From assembly GCF_026914185.1 (NCBI RefSeq), contig NC_070571.1:806001-870000 (forward strand): a stretch of 64,000 bases of DNA, in the 5' to 3' direction. The stretch is from Puccinia triticina. Its lineage: Eukaryota; Basidiomycota; Pucciniomycetes; Pucciniales; Pucciniaceae. The notes beneath the pieces were generated by a model. It made no database searches. It worked only from the letters and a program-made list of their open reading frames with translations, and was not told the DNA's origin. The position numbers and the translations under genes were made by a program. This document shows, one piece after another, positions 41,685 to 51,729 of the stretch (within the stretch, counting starts at the first letter, position 1; every line of letters begins with the position of its first letter).

Positions 41685-41972
41685 AGTTGCCGGAATTTCA
41701 GCGTCTGATAAAGGCTGGATGTTGTCAATGTGCGAGTCCTGTTCATTGCAAACCTCCTTAGTTTTCTCCTTTCCCAGTGTCAGAAATCTACGGACAACCA
41801 GGTTGTTAGTAAGAGAATCAGGAGCAGAGAAAATGGGTTTCCCCTGAAAATCAAGGAACTAAGCACACTCAGAGTTTATCACTTTCTGAGTCAACGGGTT
41901 CCAGAAAAACCAACCCTGCTCATCGTCTTGATAACCAACAAGATATCCAGTCCATCCCCGTTGATCCAGTTT

Positions 41973-43231
41973 TCAACGTCTGTCCTTTGGTACGTGAACG
42001 CTGGCCCAACATCCAAAGGTATAAAAAACTTGTGTGCACGGCTGTCGACCAGACCATTCCTCCAGAGGGGTTGACTTGATCCGTTGATTAGATAGACGGT
42101 TGACAAGGTAGCAGGCGCAACAATACACATACAACCATAATTTGGACGGGAGCTCTGAATGTGCCAGAGTGGTGCGGGCTATGTCCCCCAATGTTTGGTT
42201 GAGTCTTTTGGCTTCACCGTTTTGTTCAGGAGTGTAAGGTGACGTGAATATCAACTGACATCCCACTGAGTCAACATAATCTGAGAGTGGTTTGATAGTG
42301 TACTCCTTTGTGTTGTTGGATCTTATGAACTTCGGAGCCATGTCGAAATGATTTACCAACTTTTTTCCCAAGGCCATAATGATGTGAAGAACCTCGGTAC
42401 AAGATTTCATAGGATAAACAAACAAATAAGTTGTAGCATGATCGCGGATAGTCAGGAGAAACCAATGGCCGTAAATGTCAGGGTCAAAAGGTCCCAGGAC
42501 GTCAGTGACAAGAAGGTCGAGTCGTTTTTCTTGTGGGATTACTTCCGGTAAAGAATTTTGACATCTTTCACTCTTTGTTTGCTTGCAAGTTTTGCATATG
42601 AAGGGCATCCATGATTTGATGTCAAAAGAGGGGAAGAAACATTTGAGAAAGTCCTCTGCTATAGTGTTGGAAACGTGGCCTAATCGGCAATGCCAATTGT
42701 AGGCCAGAGAAGTAATTTGAGAAGAGGATTGAGTTGATACTTGCAATGCCGAAGGACTAAAAAAATGAAATGAATCAGGAGTCACGATCCACAATTGGTT
42801 CCGGTATTGAGCAGTGATTGAGGCAAAGGATGAAGAAAGGATGATTTTGTTTTTTGGTAGGAAAAAAGGTCGAAAGCCGGATTCAATGAGTTGGCCAAGG
42901 CTAAGCAGCGTTCCCGTCATTTCCGGGCTGTAGAGTGCCCTTGGAATCATTAGGGTACCAGCCCCATTGGCCATCTTCAGGTGCCCACTGTGAGTCGCCA
43001 TCATTGATCCCGTAGACAAAGCAAGATTCAGTTTTATGGCCGGATGGAGAGGACAGATAGAAGAAAACGTAGGGAAAGAGCCGCTCACGTGGTGGGTCGC
43101 CCCAGAATCCAAAACAATGTCTGCGCCGGCAGCACCATTTGCATCCGCGCCCACTGCTGATTGAACTGCCGCATTCTGATCAATGCCGGTGGGTGGGTTG
43201 TTTGGTGGTGCGGCCTGACAGGCGTAACCAG
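41973..43231 (-). pseudogene. Copia protease - integrase region with substituted active site
   Basis: The frame is open from 43231 to 41973: residual Gag knuckle (GYAC), Pro/Asn linker, protease DSGATHHV, integrase zinc site (HCRLGHVS ... CKTC) and core. The first Asp (VTDVLGPF) is there, but the second reads IRSNNTKEY where Asp is expected, and the Glu of the N-G-x-A-E-R motif is Lys (NGEAKRLNQ). Both changes should abolish integration. The frame ends near VPKDRR with a frameshift; the next codons (GWTGYLVGYQDDEQGW) continue in another frame. Confidence 0.88.
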
Positions 43232-44164
43232 TGTAAGACTCAAAAGTGTTCCTGAGAACCTTTTGCTGAATGGAGAAGGGGATGATGGAGGTGCAAACTC
43301 TGCCCTTCTATACTATCAGTCAACAAGACCCACCAAGCTATGCTTGGCAAGTTTTAATCAAATGATAGGTCTGGTCTAGTTCCAGATGAAGTTGTTTGAT
43401 GACAGGTATGTGAGATTTGAGAGTGAGTTCAGTAGTTATTTGCAAATATAAGGGTTGTAGTGATGTGTGGTGGTGATGGTAAGTATGAAGGGTGGTATGT
43501 AAATAACTGGTGAGTACTGAGCTGAGGAGCTGACAACTGGGGAGGAGAGAGCACCTTATATAGACAAAAGTGGGGCCCCAGAGGGGCTTGTGGGTTAGGG
43601 TTTCAGCTGATCTGGACAACAGTGTGAGGGATTTTAGCTGGTTGGAGTAGATACAAATGATGTCATAATGTGTCAGGGGTACATAAATGATTTCATAAGA
43701 ATACAGTAGGGCCGCATGAAGGCTGCGTAAAGTGACAGTAGACTGCATGAGTTGACAGGTGGATGCAGGGGGTGCATAAATGTGTCTGAGGCTGCAGAGT
43801 CAGTGCGTGATGAAATCATAATATGGAAATAGAAGAGTACTCGATAATATGTAATGACTTTAGTCTGATGGGGAGATGTATGCTTGTATCCTGTGATGTG
43901 TATAAGCATAATGCTGTGATCTTTGACTTGAGGCTTGTGACAGGTTGGTGATTTGGTATGTTGAACGTGTGATGGGTGTCCAGTGTCCAAAGAAGTGTGG
44001 GTTCCAATCCAGAGGGGCTCCAGTGATGCTTCCAGTGGTGTCTAGGGGTAAAATTGGCCGTAGAATCCATTTCTGGGGTCCATTTGATGGTACCTTGAGG
44101 CGTATTTTGAGTAAATATGTAGTATAGAAAAAACCTTTGATTTTTCACTTTTCCGTCTGCCACA
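43232..44164 (-). repeat. Ty3 LTR (933 bp) inserted in Copia gag
   Basis: It begins TGTAAGACTC and ends TGCCACA and is alignable with the 918-bp LTR at both ends (CCAAGCTATGCTTGG, ATATAGACAAAAGTGGGG). It is followed by the same PPT (44165-44178) and some 30 bases of conserved upstream sequence, so it is a 3' LTR on the minus strand. No partner LTR lies within the window, hence a truncated or rearranged copy. Confidence 0.8.
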
Positions 44165-44649
44165 TCCTCCCCCAACTTATTGTCTGTCCCCAGACAATTT
44201 TGATGTGAAAAGTGCTTTCTGTCAACTTTTGAACCTGTGAAATGGTGAATTTACGTGGTGATTTGCAGGATCCTTGGAAAATTGGCCATTTTGACGTCTT
44301 CTGGGCCACGTGGCTTGAGAGGCTGCGCAGGGTGAAAATTGGCCAAAAATTTGATTTTTGTCAATTTTGGGATTTTTCTTGACAAGAACTTTTTGTCTGT
44401 TCTGGGAGTCAAAGTGCTGCGCAGAGTCCGCAGCTGCGCAGTCGCGCAGTTCCACAGTAGTTGACGTCGCGAAGTCGTGGCGTCCGCAGTGTCTGCGCAG
44501 GAGCTCTAGAGTGCGCGCGCTTGGAGCCGCGAGTCCCGCTTATTGAGTAGTGATCGGGGACCCGTGGACCGTCCCTGACCAATAGCTAGACAAGCTTGTG
44601 GGCCCGGGTGTGCTGTACTGATCACACCCGCCCGTTCATGTCTATGAAG
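44165..44649 (-). other. PPT and residual 3' region of the truncated Ty3 copy
   Basis: Starts with the PPT 12-mer (44167-44178). The rest has no recognised gene; GCGCAG-rich sequence at 44400-44520 looks like host or other repeat. The right end of the Ty3 fragment cannot be placed. Confidence 0.5.
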
Positions 44650-45119
44650 TGTAAGGACTCCAATTAGGGGAGTCCTTCACTGTCCGTCGAGTGGGGGACA
44701 CAGAGGAGAACCTCGAGGCGAGATTCTAGTTCACGGGTCTGTATTGCTGATAGGAGGGGACAAATCTAGCCGGGAGAGATATGGTTGCGGTGATCTCTAC
44801 GTAAGTACATGAACAAAAATGGGAAGAGACAGAAAACAAGTAAAGAGGAAGGGAAAAGGAAAGAAACGGCTTACCTAGCCGGGAGAGATATGGTCGCGGT
44901 GATCTCTGCCGGCTAGGAGGGGGAAATGAGAGCTACAAGATATACATGGCCGGATGGGGTTCCTGTGATACCTCTTGTGAAACCTAGCGGCGCGCGGGGG
45001 CTTCACAGTCTTCCCCCCTATAAAAAAATGAGGGGGGGGATCTCTCCAAGTTGTAGTCGATCGCGTGGGGGAACACCAGGGGAGACTTTGACGCACTCTC
45101 CGGAGAGTGCCAGAGTGTA
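44650..45119 (-). repeat. LTR relative with hairpin-intron structure (boundaries tentative)
   Basis: It starts TGTAAGGACTCC and shows the same plan as the solo LTR at 38655: terminal hairpin (GGACTCC / GGAGTCC), then a 42-nt hairpin at 44875-44916 (outer arms CTAGCCGG/CCGGCTAG, inner AGAGAT/ATCTCT) followed on the minus strand by GTAAGC, and a 33-base repeat of the hairpin sequence at 44766-44798 ending CTAG. The hairpin sequences differ almost completely from those of the solo LTR while pairing is kept. The right border is not clear. Confidence 0.55.
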
Positions 45120-45897
45120 ATTTTATGTTGATTCAGGTCTGATGTTAGTCACATGTGCATTAGGAAGTGATTAGTAAATGATTCAGAAGTGAATGAGAAT
45201 TGTGTTGGGAGTTATGTGGAAGTGATTCAGAAGTGGACGGGAAGTGATTCAGAAGTGGGTTGGAACTTTTACCAGAATTGAGTTGTAAGTGAGTGTGAAT
45301 TGTGCCAGAAGTTGAGTGGGAGTTAATAAACATAACTCATTCAGTTCCTAAGTGGAAGTTTAGGCCAAATGGAAAAAGGGTCAAATTATATTGAAAGCTA
45401 ATTCAGCAAGAGCTTATGTTGAAATAATGTTAGATTCTAGTTCAACTCAATCATAAATAATCTTATCCAATAAACTCAAAAAAATGCCTTAAAGTACCTT
45501 TCAACATGTTTACTTTGCAAAACAACAGGCAGAGTTAAAATCCCTTCTGGCAAAGCGTTTGTTTTGACATTTGGATACACATTTTCAAAATTACAAAGCT
45601 AACTACAATTACTTGATGGCTAGACAAGTTTAACTGAAATTATAGTTTCTACCATATGAAATAATTGTGCTTTTGGCCCCAATCTTATGAATTGGTACTC
45701 AGCATATCACATCAAGCAAAAAAATGTGTGTAACGTACATATTTTTACAACATAATCTTACCAATTTACAAATAATTCAGAAAGACATGATTGCGCATAG
45801 GTCTCTGAGAGATTTGATATTCGTCTAAGGGACAGGGCTAATGATTTCAGTGTTTTGATATCTTTACCTTGAAGCATGTTTTTTGCAGATCCAATCA
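45120..45897. other. No recognisable gene; GTGATTCAGAAGTG repeats
   Basis: 45170-45260 has several copies of AAGTGATTCAGAAGTG-like sequence, possibly a subterminal repeat of an adjoining element. The rest is AT-rich. A TTTTTTGCAG acceptor-like site at 45879-45888 suggests the first SNF2 exon may have an upstream partner. Confidence 0.5.
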
Positions 45898-48361
45898 ATG
45901 TCTTCTAATAGCATTTCACCACACATTGTTCCAGTATGTGATGGTGAGGAGCCCAAATACAAGGACCAAACAAAGCTAACGATAGATTTTAGGATATCAT
46001 CATGGTCAATAATATTCTTGGGGTTGGATTGCCCCAATATATGGAAAGGAGACAACCTCCTTGCATTTTTTTCTCAGTTCCCGTCTTTACCACAAAAAAC
46101 AATTGAATTATCCATTGCTCTCCAAGCATGTCTTCAACTTTCTGCCTCGGCCAATTTATCATATCTTTATCTTCTTCTAGTCCTTTTGGCCTGACCTCTG
46201 ATGTCCCTCAGGTAGCCTTCCTTCAACGTGGACACCATCGAGTTCATGTATATTGTGCACCGCAGAATAGGTTTGGTGATCTCAGTGAAAACCAAAGTCG
46301 CCATCTAGGTCCCCTGTTAGGACCAGTTTCAAGCTGTTCAACTCCAGTAACAAATCGAGATATCCCCCCCAACAATGTTTCCCTTGTTAATTTGTGTGCC
46401 TTTCTTGTGAAAAAGAATTGCATAGAGCCTCAGCTCAGGGGCTGCGTCTTCAGCCGTTTGGAAAACATAGCTCAAGTAGAATTAGCCTTCAAAACTGCAA
46501 ACGTGGATCTCATCCCAATCTGGAACTACAACCCAGCTGTTTTCTTTGAAATTCCACAATTAACGTCTCAAACCACTCCAGATGGCTCGAACTCCAGACT
46601 ACCCCCTTGGCTTTTGGCATCACTTCAACAGTGCCAAACAGATATGAAAACACATCAGCTATCCGCCCTAGAATTCCTCCTGAAGAATGAGGACCCAGAA
46701 AATCACGAGCCAGAAGCCTTGTGGTACCACAATGATAATGCCTGGCTTCGCGATCGCTTCGATGTCGAGTCTAATTCTAGCGAGACGAATTCCCACAATC
46801 ACCAAAGGTCCCGAGGATCAATACTAGCTGACGATATGGGATTAGGAAAGACGTTGACAACACTTGCATTCATTCTGGCGACAATTAACAAAGGAAAGAG
46901 CTTTTGAGACGGTAATACCAACACACGATCAGCTGCTACTCTAGTCATCTGCCCTCTAGCAACCCTGTCAAATTGGCAAAACGAAATCAGTCTTCATTTC
47001 AGAGATCACGCAATAAATTACAAGGTATTCCACGGAGATGATCGGAAAAAATTATCGAAAGAAGACCTGCAGTCTGCAATGCTTGTCTTGACAACTTACG
47101 AAATGATTGGGACAAGCGGTAACAAGAAACATACCAACCAGATTAACATTGAATCTCTGGACATATTTTGGTTCAGGATTGTCTTGGACGAAGCACAGTA
47201 AGTGAAATAATTCATGTGAATGAGCATTGGACTTGGTTCTGATTCATATTTCTGCATGATGATAGTTTGATAAGGAATCCAGAAACCAACCAAACCCAAA
47301 GCATCCATAACCTTCAGTACCAGTTTGTTCTTTGCTTAACGGGGACACCTGTCCAAAACAGATTGACTGACTTGCAAAGCTTGATCACACTATTGAAAAT
47401 ATATCCTTGGAGCGAATAATGGGTCTGGAAGAGCTGTCTGGTTCCTCAAATGAATGTTGGATCTCGAGAGGCAATCAAAAGCTTGAATAGACTGATGGAA
47501 GCAATTTGTTTGAGAAGAACCAAGGACGTTTTGTTGAATCTACCAGAAAAAGTTGAGAAATGTGTTGTAGTGAACATCAGCTCAGAATGGGAGGATATGT
47601 TGAAAAATTTGCACCAGTCTTTTATCCAACTTTTTGGAAGGTTACGAGCGGCGGGGGAGAGATGGGATTCTTCGGAGTTTTTCAAACAGTTAACAATGCT
47701 TCGCCAATTTTGCAATCATCCGTTATTTGCACGATCAGAGATACACTTCCAACCTGAATGGCGATGGCAAGATTCGGGAAAGATCATCCACCTAGTTGAG
47801 AATCTCAAGTTGTTTTTGCGAGGAGTTCAAGGAGTTGAAAGGGCAAAGGCGGTGGTTTTTTCCAGCTTTACTGGTTTTCTAGGAATGTAAGTGAATTTTA
47901 ATTTCACAAAATTACAGTAGAAAGCTGCAGATGCTGATCTCACCTTGAAGTATTGAACGTGCACTTGAGGAGAATGATATTCAATCAACCTGGCTTACTG
48001 GGGAACAGACTATTAAAAGGCGCCATGAAAATCTGAAAAAATTTCGAATCAACAAAGAATGCAATGTTCTTTTGGCCTCAATCCAAGCTGCTCATGGGGT
48101 AGGAATTGATTTACGTTGTGTACAGAATGTGTACATGATGGTAAGTCATAGGCATTGTGTTACGTGTATAAAGGACAAATCTGATAATAATACATTATTT
48201 AGGAGCCAGGTTGGAACCCCGCAGCAGAAAACCAAGCCATTGATCGACTTTACCGCTTGGGACAGGCACATCCAGTTCATGTCTATCGATACTATCTGAG
48301 AGGAAGTCTGGAAATGAATATCTACCAGGTACAGAAGAGGAAAGGGGAGCTTGCACTGTAA
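45898..48361 (+). pseudogene. SNF2-family ATPase (Rad5/Rad16-like), two in-frame stops
   Basis: The main frame (46128-47197, 47266-47886, about 47961-48140, 48203-48361) contains helicase motif I DDMGLGKT, motif II DEA-H split by an intron, motif III LTGTPVQN, the C-lobe KAVVFSSF, LLASIQAAHGVGIDLR, and motif VI QAIDRLYRLGQAHPVHVYRY. These define a SNF2-type dsDNA translocase; spacing is that of the Rad5/Rad16 group, but I see no RING finger. TGA at 46905-46907 and TAA at 47417-47419 break the frame. The 5' exon (from ATG 45898) is in another phase and its junction near 46150 is unresolved. It is the first gene of the 45.9-64 kb cluster; SNF2 proteins remodel chromatin or act in repair, and a role in the element is inference. 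Confidence 0.82.
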
Positions 48362-48528
48362 GTGACTATGAATTTATATTTTGTGTTTGCATTCACTGAA
48401 AGTAGAATTGGTGGTGGAATAGGCTCAGTGTACCATCGGGGGGAAATGAGAATTACGAATGTGCTCAGTTACTGATGAGAAATATGATGGGTTGAAAAGT
48501 AAGCACTCATTACTTACTGTATTAAAAC

Positions 48529-49631
48529 CTATCCAACTGTTAGCAATTCAGACATATTGATTGGATCATGAGGATTAAGTAGAATTTTCTGCGACTCGGA
48601 AAGTGTGGACAGGTATTCGGGTGCATAACAGTTTAACGGGAGATTGCGAGGGACATCTTTGAAAGAATCTCGAGACGATACGGCCAAAGTCTCCCTACGA
48701 GCTTCCAAAATGTAATCGTGTACAAATTGACGTCCTTTGGTACATGTCTTTTTCTGAATGAATATGTTGTCCAGTTCTTGAGAGAAGGTTCCAAATTCTG
48801 TTGATCTCCAACGTAAGGGTATTTTGACAAGATTTTGGGGAGGATTGATTTCGGTGTCAGAGGTAGCCTTGATGTTGTCAAATAGCGCTTTGATGTTGGA
48901 GTTGAATGGGAGTGTGGAGAGTGTTTCTTGACGATGCTGGGAAATCTAAAATCCAGGAATTCAACAAAAGAGGGATCAGGGAAGAAATGATGAAATTTGC
49001 ATACCTGCATTCGCACTTTGGATCTACTCTCTGATTTGCTCTTCTTCGATTTAAACGCATGGGAAAAATGACCTAATCATATTCCTTTCTGCCTTCCCAT
49101 GAACCATCTATGAAGAATACCAAGCTGCAAGGAGGTGTTTGAAGCCTGAACCGGATCCATGAAAAAGTGGGTGAAAGCTCCCGAAGTGTAGGCATTCCTC
49201 CAATGCTTCAAGACAAATTTTGCAAAGAGCTGATTCCAGTGAGAATCCCAGGGATGAGACCAGGCAAACGTTACACCAGTGAAATTGGATTCTGAGAGGT
49301 CTTGTAAGAATAGTATTCGGAATGCTGGTGATATCTTTTGAGATGTTGGCAATGCTGGATTGATTGGAATGGGATCTATGGGACGCATTAGAATGGAGTC
49401 TGGAAGGTTGGAGCCAATGTGAAAATTGTGGGCAGAGGGAGAGAGCATCCAAGAATCTGAAGGTTTTTTCTTGTGGTTATATTCTATATCTAGGAGAGCT
49501 CGAATGAATGCAGACATACAACGAGAAAATGGTGAATTGGAGTTGGGCAAGATTGTGGAATAAGCAAGATTAACTTGTGCAGCACCAGCTGGAGGTTTGA
49601 CATCACAGAAGTGAGTCTGGGATGGAGGCAT
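48529..49631 (-). pseudogene. Unknown family, paralogue A (two exons, one TGA)
   Basis: Minus-strand exons 49005-49631 and 48529-48936, intron 68 nt (GTATGC .. CCCAG), in frame. TGA at 49077-49079 falls where Arg would restore the frame. It is divergent from the motif pair at 49877/50021 and lies tail to tail with SNF2. The basic segment KSKKSKSESRSKVRMQ is followed by a C-terminal domain with PLRWRSTEFGTF and DVPRNLPLNCYAPEYLSTLS. The same layout (NWRSGDL, GVPRDLPQDCYDDAWWEKLS) is found in gene C at 55432-57142, so the two are paralogues. No function known to me. Start chosen at the first ATG in frame. Confidence 0.65.
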
Positions 49632-49876
49632 TGCAAAGTGAGGAAAGTCGAGAAGAGAAATGTGCAATTGAGCATGGGGCAGGAGGGAGAAGGGTCAGAT
49701 TATATATCGTAACATTGAGCAATGGTATTTCACAATAAACAAGGGGATGAGTATGGTCAGAATTATGTAGCTTTCAGGTAAAAGGGGTTCATATGTTATG
49801 TAAACTACAAAGGGTGCTTTGAAATGTTGATTGTTATTTGGTTACAGTGAAAGGGTTGAATTTTCATAAATTGAAT

Positions 49877-49910
49877 GTCACCTTTATGTACGCGCGTACA
49901 TGCGGGTGAC
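49877..49910. promoter_or_regulatory. 34-bp dyad motif, copy 1
   Basis: GTCAC, CTTT, ATGTACGCGCGTACAT, GCGG, GTGAC: a full two-part palindrome with exact 34-bp length. It lies about 245 bp upstream of gene A. Confidence 0.85.
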
Positions 49911-50020
49911 TTTTGTCAAATAAATTGGCTGGGAGGGAAATTGGTCAGCAAAACTGAAATTGTGTGGAGTTGTATTTTTTCAACGACACACAGAAGAAGA
50001 AGGCTTGTCTACAGGTACAT

Positions 50021-50054
50021 GTCACCGCAATGTACGCGCGAACATAAGAGTGAC
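50021..50054. promoter_or_regulatory. 34-bp dyad motif, copy 2
   Basis: Same arms and length; the core has one change (CGCGAACAT for CGCGTACAT). It lies 111 bp after copy 1, between gene A and the tnp2 side. Confidence 0.85.
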
Positions 50055-51729
50055 CTTCACTCAACTACAACTTTATAACAGTGTCATGTTGCAATATTAT
50101 CTTGCCGGGACACCCTCCCATCCCCAAACTCATACAATGCAGTCTTGCAAGGCATTCAAAAAGACAAACCAACACCTTTTCTGAACTCAATACCAAAGTA
50201 CAAATCTAATTTCCCTGGGCTTCACGCTCAATACATATCAAATTTTCCTCACCACCTGATTAACAATAGTCAAAAAGTTGACAAAATGAGAACCACAATA
50301 TTCTTTGAGGTAGTAACTGGACATTTCATTTTTGACTTTATGGGAACATGCAAAACACCACAGGAAATGTGGTGTGTGTGTGACATGTTCCCTATACTAT
50401 CATTTTTCTGTTTAAATCTCGGCTGAGAAAAACAACTAAAAATAATGGTGTGACAGAAGGCCATATCATGAATGCAGAGGCAATAAGGAGAAGGTTTTTT
50501 TTGGAATAGGAAGCCAATCTGAAATTTGAGGCATTATGGAGAGAGAACTCAGCAATCATTGAATGAGAAATTCTTGACTTCGCAACTTTACTCACTATCT
50601 ATCAGCACTCGATCTTGCCACAACAGTGATCCTAACAAATTCCATCTCACTGAACAACATTTGGTGGGACTGTGCCTGGACTAATAAACATCAGTGGCCC
50701 TTTTTCAAAACATGGGTCAAGGAACACAGGAATCAGCTGGATAATACGCTAAAAAATTACACTCAAAACAAACGTACCTTTTCCAAGACGGTTCCTCTTG
50801 GCATCCCAAATTGCCTTGACATTTGGAACTGCCCATTTGGGAATACCCATATCATGTGCCCCCGAAGTCATTTTACCCTGACAGACAATATGCCATTTCC
50901 AGGCCTCCAATTCACACTCTCGTTGGTTTGTGTTGGATGTGGTGGACTCGTGATCCTCATTTTCTGGCTCCCAGATCTTGAGTGCATTGTCAATCGAGAT
51001 CTGCATGTCTTGGAGCCATCTTACTTGGATGGGAGAAAGGGTACCACAAACGGGAGATGATTGATGGTAGGAAGGTGGTTCATCACCATAATACGGCATG
51101 ACATATAACTCAGAACAACGAGAAATTGGTTTGGGATGTGATGATTTTCTTGCTCAATTCTGGTGGGAAAGACAGTGGGACCCACCACTAATTATGTGGA
51201 ACATAATCACAAAATTCTTTACGGATTCAAGAATCATCTACCCCGGTCGGACAGGAGTGCTGCTGAATATGAAATTTGCGGGCATAAGGTGGTGGTATTT
51301 TTGAGAAGTTCAGAATGTACAAGGAATTATATGAGGATGCAGTGCAGCTTTTCTCAAACACCAATGTAGACTTTTTTATCTCCTCCGATTCCGAATCACA
51401 TGATACCTGAGTGCATGTGTTATGATGACTCTATCTCCTGCATGAGGGTAGCACATGACTTGAATATACTCTCCAAAAGATTCTTTGTCTGGAATTCTTG
51501 CAGCCAATCACGTGCAAAGCTGGTTATTTTGCTGTGTACACATATCTTTACTCAACAACAGAAGAGCAGTGTGATTTTATCTATTGGTGGTGATGATTTA
51601 AGGCTTGGGTTGGATCAAGTTTTCTCACGTGAAGTGTGAAGCTTGATTACCGCTATTTTATTCTTCCTTCCTGAAAAAGTCCAAAGTCATCTGCTCTGCC
51701 TACATAATTTGAGTTAAAGCCAACACATC
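50055..51729. other. Spacer with one possible minus-strand exon (50749-51099)
   Basis: A 116-codon minus-strand frame at 50749-51099 begins MPYYGDEPPSYHQSS, contains ALKIWEPENEDHE and WHIVCQGKMTSGAHDMG, and ends near a GTACGT donor. It has the look of an exon but the next exon could not be placed (the obvious acceptor leads to a stop). Elsewhere only short ORFs. Low confidence. Confidence 0.35.

Larger units (their letters stand above)
39927..43231 (-). mobile_element. Decayed, 5'-truncated Copia (Ty1/Pseudoviridae-type) element
   Basis: On the minus strand: fragment of Gag zinc knuckle, protease, integrase, a frame-broken linker, RT-RNase H, PPT and a short 3' LTR. The 5' part ends abruptly where a Ty3 LTR begins (43232). 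Gag is missing beyond its last knuckle residues. Catalytic losses in integrase and several frame breaks show it is dead. Confidence 0.88.

Noticed and set aside
38655..45119. The LTRs at 38655 and 44650 as the two LTRs of the Copia element between them
   Set aside because: They differ too much from each other, one has its own 5-bp duplication, and the Copia PPT points to a different, 104-bp LTR at 39927.
51098..51369. Plus-strand ORFs of 68 aa
   Set aside because: No splice-consistent extension, no motif and they overlap the upstream region of the tnp2 gene.
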